A stretch of 8,029 nt of DNA from Candidatus Bathyarchaeum sp. (lineage in GTDB: Archaea; Thermoproteota; Bathyarchaeia; Bathyarchaeales; Bathyarchaeaceae): positions 1 to 8,029 of the forward strand of contig PIXT01000243.1 in the NCBI GenBank assembly GCA_003096235.1. The letters are read 5' to 3'. Both the position numbers and the translations under genes were made by a program. Shown here one piece after another: positions 1-5,458 of this stretch (positions within the stretch are counted from its first letter, which is position 1; the number at the start of each line of letters is the position of its first letter). The notes beneath the pieces were generated by a model. That model did not search any database, was not told the DNA's origin, and saw only the letters and a program-made list of their open reading frames with translations.

Positions 1-61
1 CTACACAATGCATTATGTTCAAGATTAAAGCACAAAAAACCGTTATTTCTTAGCGTCAATC

Positions 62-205
62 TCATGAGCAACCAAACAAAAACGTTGGTGATGCAAAAAT
101 CGAGCCCATCAAAGCGGTTATGAAATCTAAGTTGTGTTCTTCACTCTTTAGTGTGGATACAAAAGCATCAACAAAACTCCCTAGTGCTACGCTAGTTTTT
201 TCCAA
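62..205 (-). CDS. Possible small ORF (47 aa), doubtful
   Basis: A minus-strand frame opens with TTG at 205, inside the last codons of the methyltransferase gene but in another frame, and runs to TGA at 62-64. It would encode 47 residues with a mixed amphipathic and hydrophobic C-terminal half (about FITALMGSIFASPTFLFG). I recognise no family. Its stretch FVDAFVS is encoded by the 25-26 nt repeat that recurs at 3651-3675, where an open frame gives the same seven residues. No good ribosome binding site is visible, and the frame is short enough to be chance. It may equally be a decayed 3' gene fragment. Listed because it is the only coding-like signal in the left margin. Confidence 0.15.
   Translation of the reverse strand: MEKTSVALGSFVDAFVSTLKSEEHNLDFITALMGSIFASPTFLFGCS
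155..180 (-). repeat. Dispersed 25-26 nt repeat, copy 1
   Basis: Read on the minus strand, this segment is GGAG followed by TTTT and GTTGATGCTTTTGTATCC. The plus strand at 3651-3675 carries the same sequence with one T fewer in the T run, so 21 nt match without interruption and 25 of 26 positions overall. The copies are inverted relative to each other and lie in two short intergenic regions. This one is about 12 bp downstream of the methyltransferase stop. Confidence 0.85.
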
Positions 206-761
206 AAACTATCAAATAGTGATAATTGAGGTCGTGTGACTTCAAGACGGTCATGCCCTGTTTCTCAAATAGACGACTAGCCTGCTCTTTAGAGACCCTG
301 ATGGATACTGGAGGTCCAATAGCAGTATCTTCTTTTTTGAAGTCAACTATAGCCGCTTGTCCTTTGGGTTTGAGCACTCGGTGTATTTCGTGGATAATTG
401 TGTTTTTGTCTCGGAATTCGTGGAGCGTGTTTATAGACAGTAGCATGTCTACGCTTTCATCTTTGAGGGGGATTTCAGTGTCTTTAGAGTGTAAAGTTTC
501 TATGTTCAATATTTTTTGTTTTTGAATTTTTTGTTCAAGGAACTCTAGCATTTCCTGTTGGACATCAATGCCGTAGACTTTCTTGACTATTCGAGAAATT
601 GGAACCGAAAAGTATCCGCTTCCACAACCCAAATCAGCAACAACATAAAAGGGCTTAAGTTCCAGCAACCCAATTATTTTTTCACGATTCTGCCAAGTCC
701 TTCTTTCATCTGACTCCAAAGCATCAATTCGTTTCGGGTCAAAAATATGGTTTCCATTCAT
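192..761 (-). CDS. Class I SAM-dependent methyltransferase (methyltransferase type 11-like)
   Basis: Predicted soluble S-adenosylmethionine methyltransferase of 189 aa; the substrate cannot be deduced. From the ATG at 761, motif I is VADLGCGSG (residues 41-49), the acidic residue ending beta 2 is D66 in VYGIDV, and motif IV is SVDMLLSINTLHEF (103-116). RVLKPKGQAAIVDFKKE (128-144) is the usual post-motif strand and loop. The N-terminal HIFDPKRIDALESDERR and the late GPPVSIRVS resemble a widespread family of small prokaryotic methyltransferases. Length is normal and nothing looks broken. An in-frame GTG at 800 adds 13 residues. I prefer the ATG because homologues of this type begin just before the FDP motif and AAGGGA lies 9-10 nt upstream, but a TATA-like box at 823-830 would place transcription start near 800, so a leaderless GTG start is possible. 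It is divergent from the GTPase gene across about 140-180 bp. Confidence 0.85.
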   Translation of the reverse strand: MNGNHIFDPKRIDALESDERRTWQNREKIIGLLELKPFYVVADLGCGSGYFSVPISRIVKKVYGIDVQQEMLEFLEQKIQKQKILNIETLHSKDTEIPLKDESVDMLLSINTLHEFRDKNTIIHEIHRVLKPKGQAAIVDFKKEDTAIGPPVSIRVSKEQASRLFEKQGMTVLKSHDLNYHYLIVFGKN

Positions 762-822
762 TGTGTGTTTCCCTTTTTCGCGACAGATATTGGCTCTCAC
801 TGCAGTAGATGTGGCTTGTTAC

Positions 823-830
823 ATTTTAAT
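823..830 (-). promoter_or_regulatory. TATA-like box of the methyltransferase gene
   Basis: The minus strand reads ATTAAAAT here. An archaeal TATA box lies about 25 nt before the transcript start, which would fall near 800, on the alternative GTG codon and about 40 nt before the preferred ATG at 761. No clear BRE is seen. Weak, by sequence resemblance only. Confidence 0.3.
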
Positions 831-885
831 CAACTGATTTGGGCATAGAACGCCTATGTAACTGCTTGTTTTCGGTTCTAGTTTT

Positions 886-899
886 CGAAAAGATAATAA
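886..899 (+). promoter_or_regulatory. Candidate BRE/TATA of the GTPase gene
   Basis: The plus strand reads CGAAAAGATAATAA, a purine-rich BRE-like CGAAA followed by an A/T-rich TATA-like core. The predicted transcript start is near 920, giving a leader of about 15-20 nt before the ATG at 939. This is the best box in the divergent intergenic region for the plus-strand gene, but it is not a strong consensus match. Confidence 0.3.
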
Positions 900-938
900 C
901 ATCTTTTTTACTGTGAGTTAGTATTAGATGACTGCACT

Positions 939-2117
939 ATGCCAGCTAATCTTCCCGCAGAAGCTAAGCAAAAATACAGAGAAGCATCGTTAGCTAGGAA
1001 TCCTAAGGAAAAAATTAAGAAACTTCAGGAATTCATGAGCCTGTTTCCTAAGCACAAAGGAACCGAAAACCTTCGGGCTCAAGTCAAAAGGAAGATTTCG
1101 CTGTTAAAAAAAGAGATTCAGGAGCAAAAGCAGAAAAAAACGGGTGTATCGACTGGACCCAAAGTTTTTGTGGAAAAAGAGGGAGATGCCCAAATCGTAA
1201 TTTTGGGTCCCACTAATGTTGGGCGTAGCAGCTTGTTGTCTACTTTAACTAACTCTAAAGTGGCGGTGTTAAATTATCCCTACACCACAACTGAGCCAAC
1301 CCCCGGAATGTTCAACTATAAAGACTTACAGCTGCAGATGGTTGAAACTCCAGCGCTTATGGAGGGTTCTTCAGAGGGGGGTGCTTGGGGGCTACAAACT
1401 TTGACTTCTGCTAGAAACGCTGACGGTATTGTTCTGATGGTGGATTTGTCAAAGGATCCTGTTGAGCAGTATTCTCTTATTGGCAAGGAGTTGGAGAAGT
1501 CAAAGATTCTTACGAAAAAGCCCAAAGCTCGTATCGAAATTGCGAAAAAGCATATGGGTGCTAAGTTGAAGTTCATTGTTTTGGGTAAGTTGATTGACTG
1601 TTCAGTTAAGGATTTGACTGTGCTTATGAAAAGCTATGGTATACGTGATGCCACGATTAAGATTTGGGGCGAAGCTACGTTTGATGATGTTGAAGAGGCG
1701 ATTTTTGAAGGCAAGGTGTATAAGCCAGCCATAATGTTAGCCAACAAGGCTGATCATCCGTTGGCTGCTGAACGATTGGAGCAGTTGAAAAAGGTTGTAG
1801 GTGAAGACATGAAAGTGGTTGCTGTGTCTTGCACTACAAAGGTTGGTTTAGATGCGCTTGGGTCAAACATATTTGAAATGCTGGATATAATGCGGGTCTA
1901 CACAAAAGAACCCAATAAAAAAGATGCTTCTATGCGACCGTTCACAATCAAAAAAGGTTCTACAGTCTTTGATTTGGCTAAACGGATTCACACTGACTTC
2001 TATAAACAGTTTTCATACGCCAAAGTATGGTCAAAACGGCTACGTTTTAGTCCACAAAAGGTTGGCGGATCATTTACGCTTGCAGACGGCGATACCGTTG
2101 AACTGCACATGAAATAG
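939..2117 (+). CDS. TGS-domain GTPase of the Obg/DRG-related type, with altered P-loop
   Basis: A 392-aa cytosolic P-loop protein of the translation-associated TRAFAC class. In order: a charged helical N-terminus (1-68) opening MPANLPAEAKQKYREA and containing FPKHKGTENLRAQVKRK, which marks this family; the G domain (about 84-320); and a C-terminal TGS domain (about 330-392, ending LADGDTVELHMK) of the kind that in relatives contacts RNA or the ribosome. G1 is GPTNVGRSS (90-98), with Arg96 where GxxxxGK[ST] has lysine. G2 is YPYTTTEPTPGM (113-124). G3 is VETPA (135-139), where I expect VDTPP. G4 is intact NKAD (269-272), and G5 is SCT (297-299). The frame is open, full length and ends in TAG. 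Family and GTPase fold are clear. Whether it binds or hydrolyses GTP normally is uncertain because of R96. It is monocistronic, and about 1 kb without genes follows. Confidence 0.88.
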   Translation: MPANLPAEAKQKYREASLARNPKEKIKKLQEFMSLFPKHKGTENLRAQVKRKISLLKKEIQEQKQKKTGVSTGPKVFVEKEGDAQIVILGPTNVGRSSLLSTLTNSKVAVLNYPYTTTEPTPGMFNYKDLQLQMVETPALMEGSSEGGAWGLQTLTSARNADGIVLMVDLSKDPVEQYSLIGKELEKSKILTKKPKARIEIAKKHMGAKLKFIVLGKLIDCSVKDLTVLMKSYGIRDATIKIWGEATFDDVEEAIFEGKVYKPAIMLANKADHPLAAERLEQLKKVVGEDMKVVAVSCTTKVGLDALGSNIFEMLDIMRVYTKEPNKKDASMRPFTIKKGSTVFDLAKRIHTDFYKQFSYAKVWSKRLRFSPQKVGGSFTLADGDTVELHMK

Positions 2118-2185
2118 TGCCACGAAATCGGCGATTACATTCGAAGCTTATATGCACAAATTTTGATTGGTTGATGCTCTCTTTA

Positions 2186-2202
2186 GATGCTCCAACAGCA
2201 TC
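2186..2202 (+). terminator. Hairpin downstream of the GTPase gene
   Basis: GATGCT-CCAAC-AGCATC is a perfect 6-bp stem with a 5-nt loop, about 70 bp after the GTPase stop. T-runs begin about 40 bp later (2244-2248, 2261-2266). It could help end or stabilise the GTPase transcript. Archaeal termination needs mainly T-tracts, so this call is tentative. Confidence 0.3.
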
Positions 2203-2240
2203 AGAGTTGCTCATGTTTTAGGCGCCATTTTCGTAGCAAC

Positions 2241-2405
2241 ATCTTTTTGTTGTCGTTTGATTTTTTCAGAAAAAACTATTTTTCAACAATCTTCTGCTAT
2301 TAGTCTGCTAATATGCTTGTGTCTAGACAGCATTTTTTGTTTTTGCTTGGAATTTCAGAAAAAAGGCTGTTTTCAACAATGTACCTCTATTAGTCTCCTA
2401 ATGTG
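2241..2405. repeat. Two-copy imperfect tandem repeat, 90-bp period
   Basis: Copy A (about 2241-2315) and copy B (about 2331-2405) align with a 90-bp offset and small compensating indels. The best part, 2264-2315 against 2353-2405, is about 80% identical: TTTCAGAAAAAA, then TTTCAACAAT, then a hairpin TATTAG-TCT(G/C)-CTAAT. The hairpin stem is kept in both copies (2298-2313; 2388-2402) while its last loop base differs. The upstream T-rich part matches at about 60%. A diverged duplication or repeated non-coding module is likely; function unknown. Confidence 0.7.
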
Positions 2406-2461
2406 AGGTGTTAGTATTATCTCATTTCTGGTTTTTTATTTCTGATTATTCTTTTTTGTTT

Positions 2462-2474
2462 GCTGTAAAACAGC
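2462..2474. repeat. Short perfect hairpin
   Basis: GCTGT-AAA-ACAGC forms a 5-bp stem with a 3-nt loop. The ten bases GCTGTAAAAC from its left part recur at 2586-2595 without the right arm. No T-run follows directly. Structural description only. Confidence 0.35.
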
Positions 2475-3112
2475 GAAGATGGACGAATGTGTTCATTATT
2501 TAATTGTATAGTTCAAAATTGGTGTGATTGGGTCTGAAAGTTTGGCACGTTCTTTGTATTTGGAGGGCTAGGAGCGCGATGAAAAGCTGTAAAACGTTAA
2601 ATCATGTCCGATTTGCTCGAATCAATTATTGAATACGTATGATGACGTTTTCATTGTACAGAAAAATGGTGGAGCATCATCAGTGTTTCGTTTTTTTTCT
2701 TTGTTTATGTTTCGTCGTTTTTCGTTTTAATGAAAAAGGGTTCAGGGTCGCATTCAACAATAAAAATAGATGAAACTGAAGTTACCTGTTAATAAAGCAA
2801 ATGAATAAACTACAAAAATTGCGTAATATCTGTAAATATTGTTGTGTTTCGTCAGGTTTCGGTTATTTTTGCAGGTCTAGAGGTGTTTGAAAATAGTTGG
2901 TTTTTCAAAATATTGCAAAAAGTTGGCTAAAAACCTTGAAAATAGGCGGAATAAATGGCTAAAAAGCTTATTTTGTCATTAAAAAGCGTTCAGAATATCG
3001 GTTTTCGAGGGGTTCTGGAGATGTAGTTGTTGAAGAATTGTCCCATTTTTTGGTGCATATAAGTTTCGTTGTTAAACGTGAATCTGGATTTGGCAGATGT
3101 TGTTTGAATGTG

Positions 3113-3142
3113 AACAGTTGGTTGGTGTTGTTAAGAACTGTT
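3113..3142 (-). terminator. Dyad just after the YjbQ stop codon
   Basis: AACAGTT (3113-3119) and AACTGTT (3136-3142) form a perfect 7-bp stem with a 16-nt loop, two bases beyond the YjbQ stop (3145-3147). No T-run follows on the minus strand, so it is a weak terminator candidate. It may instead protect the 3' end of the transcript, or be chance. Confidence 0.3.
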
Positions 3143-3144
3143 GT

Positions 3145-3549
3145 TTATTCGCCTAGAACCTGCATTATGATGGTTCTTTGTCTGGGGTAAACATCTGTTT
3201 CCACAAAGACTAGAGACTGCCATGTGCCAAAAATTGCTTGACCATCCATGACTGGCAGGGTTTTGTCGGGGCTCAAAAGCATTGACCTCAGATGTGAGTG
3301 GGCATTTGAGGGGTGATGGTAGCCGCCATGTTTGGGAATTATTTTTTCAAGAAAATCTTTGACGTCACGGTCTAAGCTTGGTTCATGCTCAGTTAAAATG
3401 AGTACTCCTGTTGCGTGTGGAGCGAAAACGTGGACTAACCCATTTTTGATTTTGGATTTTCGTACAACTTCATGAACCTTTGCGGTTAAGTCTTTGAGTT
3501 CTATTTCGCCTTTAGTTGAAAAAACAACTTTCTCATTAAAAACGTTCAT
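3145..3549 (-). CDS. yjbQ: YjbQ / UPF0047 family protein
   Basis: A 134-aa single-domain protein of the YjbQ (UPF0047) family, present in bacteria, archaea and eukaryotes. Members are often annotated as a secondary thiamine-phosphate synthase because some complement that activity weakly; the true role is unsettled. Conserved elements are all present: FAPHATGVLILTEHEPSLDRDV (42-63; H45, E55, E57), GGYHHPSNAHSHLRSMLL (75-92; H78, H79, H84, H86), a GQAIFGTWQSLVFVETD segment (103-119), and the terminal RQRTIIMQVLGE. The histidine and acidic cluster is typical of the family's proposed metal/phosphate pocket. Length matches the family. An in-frame TTG at 3555 would add Met-Gly. GAGG at 3562-3565 is 6 nt from the TTG but 12 nt from the ATG at 3549, so the start is not settled. 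It lies 166 bp beyond the ModE-type gene on the same strand and may be transcribed separately. Confidence 0.9.
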   Translation of the reverse strand: MNVFNEKVVFSTKGEIELKDLTAKVHEVVRKSKIKNGLVHVFAPHATGVLILTEHEPSLDRDVKDFLEKIIPKHGGYHHPSNAHSHLRSMLLSPDKTLPVMDGQAIFGTWQSLVFVETDVYPRQRTIIMQVLGE

Positions 3550-3650
3550 GCCCAATTCTCGCCTCTAAACAAGAAAGAGTGGTCAGAAGTAAAAAACATT
3601 ACCTACAGAAATGGAAACATAACAACGGTATGTTTGTGGTTGTTTTTGAT

Positions 3651-3675
3651 GGAGTTTGTTGATGCTTTTGTATCC
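3651..3675 (+). repeat. Dispersed 25-26 nt repeat, copy 2
   Basis: Plus-strand GGAGTTT followed by GTTGATGCTTTTGTATCC, the inverted partner of 155-180 with one T fewer in the T run. It sits in the 166-bp gap between the ModE-type gene stop (3716) and the YjbQ start (3549), opposite in direction to both genes. It is followed by GCTCC, so GGAG and CTCC also bracket it. The surrounding plus frame (ATG 3649 to TAG 3729, 26 aa) again reads FVDAFVS. Confidence 0.85.
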
Positions 3676-3715
3676 GCTCCGCTAGAAATGAACGAACAAC
3701 AGCAAACAGGTGACG

Positions 3716-4291
3716 TTACTTTTCTTTAGCAACCATTACTTCGGTTGCCTTGATTACTGCTTCAACGGTGTCTCCAGTCTTTACACCGAGCTCTTCGACG
3801 GCTTCTTTGGATATAATTGCCGTTATTACTGCTGGGGCTTCAATTTTGATTTTGACTTTCGCAGTTATTATTCCTTTTTCAACGTTTTGAACAGTTCCTT
3901 TTAGTCTGTTTCTTGCGCTTATTTTCAATCCAATATCCTCCCATTGTGTTTCGTCGCCCATCATTTCACTCATGTATGCCTCGGCTCTTTTGTATTCTAG
4001 AATCAATTTTTTTCCTAACTCTGTGAGTGTGGCTCCGCCTCCTCCTTTGCTGCCTCCCTTGTAGGTTTTTACTACAGGTTCCCCTAGTCTTTTCTCTAGT
4101 TTTGCTAAGTAATTCCAGACGTACCGATATGACATTTCAGCCTTTTTTGCAGATTTAGAAATAGATTCTACTTCTTTGATGGTTTCTAAGATTTCTGCAC
4201 CGCCTTTCCCCAGTAAGGGCTCCCCCTTGAATTCAAGCCAAACTTTGCAGGATACTTTGTGTTTATTGTCTTTGAGCATGGGCGTCAACAT
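3716..4291 (-). CDS. modE: ModE-type molybdate/tungstate-responsive regulator (wHTH + one Mop domain)
   Basis: A 191-aa cytosolic DNA-binding regulator. The N-terminal winged helix-turn-helix (about 25-100) has the ModE/LysR pattern: LLGKGGAEILETIKEVESIS, then SAKKAEMSYRYVWNYLAKLE, then the wing GGSKGGGGATLTELGKKLI. A linker leads to one Mop/TOBE domain (about 122-189; SARNRLKGTVQNVEKG ... EAPAVITAIISKEAVEELGVKTGDTVEAVIKATEVMV), the module that binds molybdate or tungstate. E. coli ModE has two Mop repeats; here one is present, so a dimer would share sites. The WtpABC genes just upstream on the same strand make transporter control likely (inference). I chose the ATG at 4291: a TATA-like box at 4310-4318 puts the transcript start almost on it, no Shine-Dalgarno is visible, and the upstream TTG (4294) adds nothing. 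The ATG at 4279 is an alternative. A dyad at 4285-4304 covers the start. Confidence 0.9.
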   Translation of the reverse strand: MLTPMLKDNKHKVSCKVWLEFKGEPLLGKGGAEILETIKEVESISKSAKKAEMSYRYVWNYLAKLEKRLGEPVVKTYKGGSKGGGGATLTELGKKLILEYKRAEAYMSEMMGDETQWEDIGLKISARNRLKGTVQNVEKGIITAKVKIKIEAPAVITAIISKEAVEELGVKTGDTVEAVIKATEVMVAKEK

Positions 4292-4304
4292 CAAATTATG
4301 TTGA
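4285..4304. promoter_or_regulatory. Candidate operator dyad over the modE start
   Basis: TCAACAT-CAAATT-ATGTTGA is a perfect 7-bp inverted repeat with a 6-bp spacer. It overlaps the chosen start codon and the predicted transcript start, and ends 5 bp before the TATA-like box. A dimeric wHTH regulator bound here would block initiation, so autoregulation by the ModE-type protein is the simplest reading. It does not match the E. coli ModE box. Confidence 0.45.
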
Positions 4305-4309
4305 TGTAA

Positions 4310-4318
4310 CTATAAAAC
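4310..4318 (-). promoter_or_regulatory. TATA-like box of modE
   Basis: The minus strand reads GTTTTATAG, about 20-25 nt before the ATG at 4291, so transcription would begin near 4288-4292 and the mRNA would be leaderless or nearly so. The 117-bp gap to wtpC fits a separate promoter. Confidence 0.45.
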
Positions 4319-4358
4319 AGTGTTGGGTAAGCAAAATGTGTAGTTCGTATAAACAGTT

Positions 4359-4387
4359 GAAGTCTTTCGTAATTTCAAAGCGTCTTC
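4359..4387 (-). terminator. Hairpin between wtpC and modE
   Basis: On the minus strand GAAG-acg-CTTT, a 9-nt loop, then AAAG-a-CTTC form an 8-bp stem with one small internal loop, extendable by an A-T and G-U pairs. It starts 22 bp after the wtpC stop. There is no strong T-run just after it. It may mark the end of the wtp transcript or be a processing site; weak. Confidence 0.3.
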
Positions 4388-4408
4388 AGTTCGTCTAATC
4401 TAAGCGTT

Positions 4409-5458
4409 TTATGTTTTAATCAGGTGTATAGCTGTTGCCTTAAATGAAGCGTACACCTTTTTTCCAACAGTTAATCCTAGTTCTTCTATCGCATGTTTTG
4501 TAACTAACGCTGAAAGACCGCTATCCATGTAGACTCTATAAGTTGCCCCAAACTGGTTTATCTTAGATATCTTTCCACCAATACAGTTTCGAGCACTACT
4601 CTTTAGCTTAGCCTTAGACAAAATAATGTTCTCAGGCCTGATAAACACGTTTACTTCTCCTTGCTTGAAGTTAGAAAGAGCACGTATCTGGTAATTCCCC
4701 GTTTCCACCACAACAACGCCATCCTCGTTGGACACAATCGTTCCTTTGATAACATTTTCTACCCCAACAAACGTTGCTACCTCTTCGGTTACAGGCTCAT
4801 TAAAAATAGAATAGGGCTTGTCAACCTGAACCAGTTCACCATCCATTATGACACCGATCCGATCAGCCAACGCTAAAGCTTCATCTTGATCATGAGTAAC
4901 ATGAATCGTTGTTGTGTTACGCAGTTCATGAATTCTTTTAAGCTCCTCAATCAAAGATTCTCGCGTTCTAGGGTCCAGAGCACTTAATGGTTCATCCAAA
5001 AGCAAAATTTCTGGGTCTATTACAAGAGAACGTGCTAGAGCAACACGTTGTTGTTCTCCACCAGAAAGAGTAGAAGGAAACCGTTTCTGGATATAGGAGA
5101 TACCCATGGAATCTATGATGCTTTGAACTTTAGACTCAATTTCTTGGGTTGTAAACTTCCTCATTTTCAAACCAAAAGCAATGTTTTCTTCTACACTCAT
5201 ATGAGGAAACAACGAATAATCCTGATAAACAAAACCAATTTTACGCTTCTCAGGCGGGATACACGTAATATCCACTCCATTTAGCAAAATTCTGCCTTTC
5301 CGAGGAACATAAAATCCAGCAATCGTTTCAAGAATCAAAGTTTTTCCAGCAGCTGTAGGTCCAAGAATAATGAAATGCTCACCTTTGTTCACACTAAAAG
5401 ACACATCTTTCAGGGAGAAATCGTCCCATTCGTGACTAAGATTCTCGATAGTAATCAT
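4409..5458 (-). CDS. wtpC: Tungstate/molybdate ABC transporter ATP-binding protein
   Basis: A 349-aa cytoplasmic ATPase that drives tungstate or molybdate import with WtpB. Visible motifs: Walker A GPTAAGKT (33-40), Q-loop VYQD (Q79), signature LSGGEQQRVA (131-140), Walker B ILLLDE (151-156), D-loop SALD (159-162) and switch His189 in HVTHD. About residues 230-349 form a TOBE-type regulatory region (VGVENVIKGTIV ... FIRPENIIL ... GGKISKINQFG), as in CUT1/molybdate-type ATPases that sense substrate. The ATG at 5458 is chosen because it overlaps the wtpB stop as ATGA and GGGAG (5467-5471) lies 8 nt upstream. A longer in-frame start at 5515 would add 19 unlikely residues read through the end of wtpB. 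All catalytic residues are present. Substrate is assigned by neighbours; sequence alone would also allow molybdate or sulfate. Confidence 0.93.
   Translation of the reverse strand: MITIENLSHEWDDFSLKDVSFSVNKGEHFIILGPTAAGKTLILETIAGFYVPRKGRILLNGVDITCIPPEKRKIGFVYQDYSLFPHMSVEENIAFGLKMRKFTTQEIESKVQSIIDSMGISYIQKRFPSTLSGGEQQRVALARSLVIDPEILLLDEPLSALDPRTRESLIEELKRIHELRNTTTIHVTHDQDEALALADRIGVIMDGELVQVDKPYSIFNEPVTEEVATFVGVENVIKGTIVSNEDGVVVVETGNYQIRALSNFKQGEVNVFIRPENIILSKAKLKSSARNCIGGKISKINQFGATYRVYMDSGLSALVTKHAIEELGLTVGKKVYASFKATAIHLIKT

Larger units (their letters stand above)
2118..3144. other. 1-kb gene-free, T-rich intergenic region
   Basis: This stretch lies between the 3' ends of two convergent genes, the GTPase (+) and YjbQ (-). 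I find no convincing coding frame on either strand. The only longer frame (2167-2406, TTG start, rich in Cys, Phe and Ser) is an artefact of T-rich DNA and a 90-bp repeat. No tRNA T-arm or rRNA signature is seen. It holds a hairpin at 2186-2202, a 90-bp tandem repeat (2241-2405), a hairpin at 2462-2474, T-runs, seven TTTCG words between 2686 and 3068, a repeated TGGCTAAAAA (2924-2933, 2956-2965), and a dyad next to the YjbQ stop. Because both flanking genes end here, it need hold no promoter for them, so its length is unexplained. Confidence 0.7.

Noticed and set aside
2167..2406. Plus-strand 79-codon open frame in the gene-free region
   Set aside because: TTG start, no RBS, Cys/Phe/Ser-rich translation from T-rich DNA; its internal similarity reflects the 90-bp DNA repeat, whose period happens to be a multiple of three.
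2600..2640. tRNA T-arm-like GCTCGAATCAA
   Set aside because: No acceptor, D or anticodon stems can be built around it.
2639..2690. C/D-box small RNA (ATGATGA at 2639)
   Set aside because: A C-box-like word is present, but no D or D' box CTGA was found at suitable spacing on that strand.
2924..2965. CRISPR-like spacing of TGGCTAAAAA (two copies 32 bp apart)
   Set aside because: Only two copies of ten bases, A-rich, with no third repeat and no cas genes; most likely chance in AT-rich DNA.
3649..3729. 26-codon plus-strand frame (reads MEFVDAFVSAPL)
   Set aside because: Too short, overlaps the 3' end of the modE gene on the other strand, no RBS; noted only because it contains the dispersed repeat in the same reading phase as copy 1.
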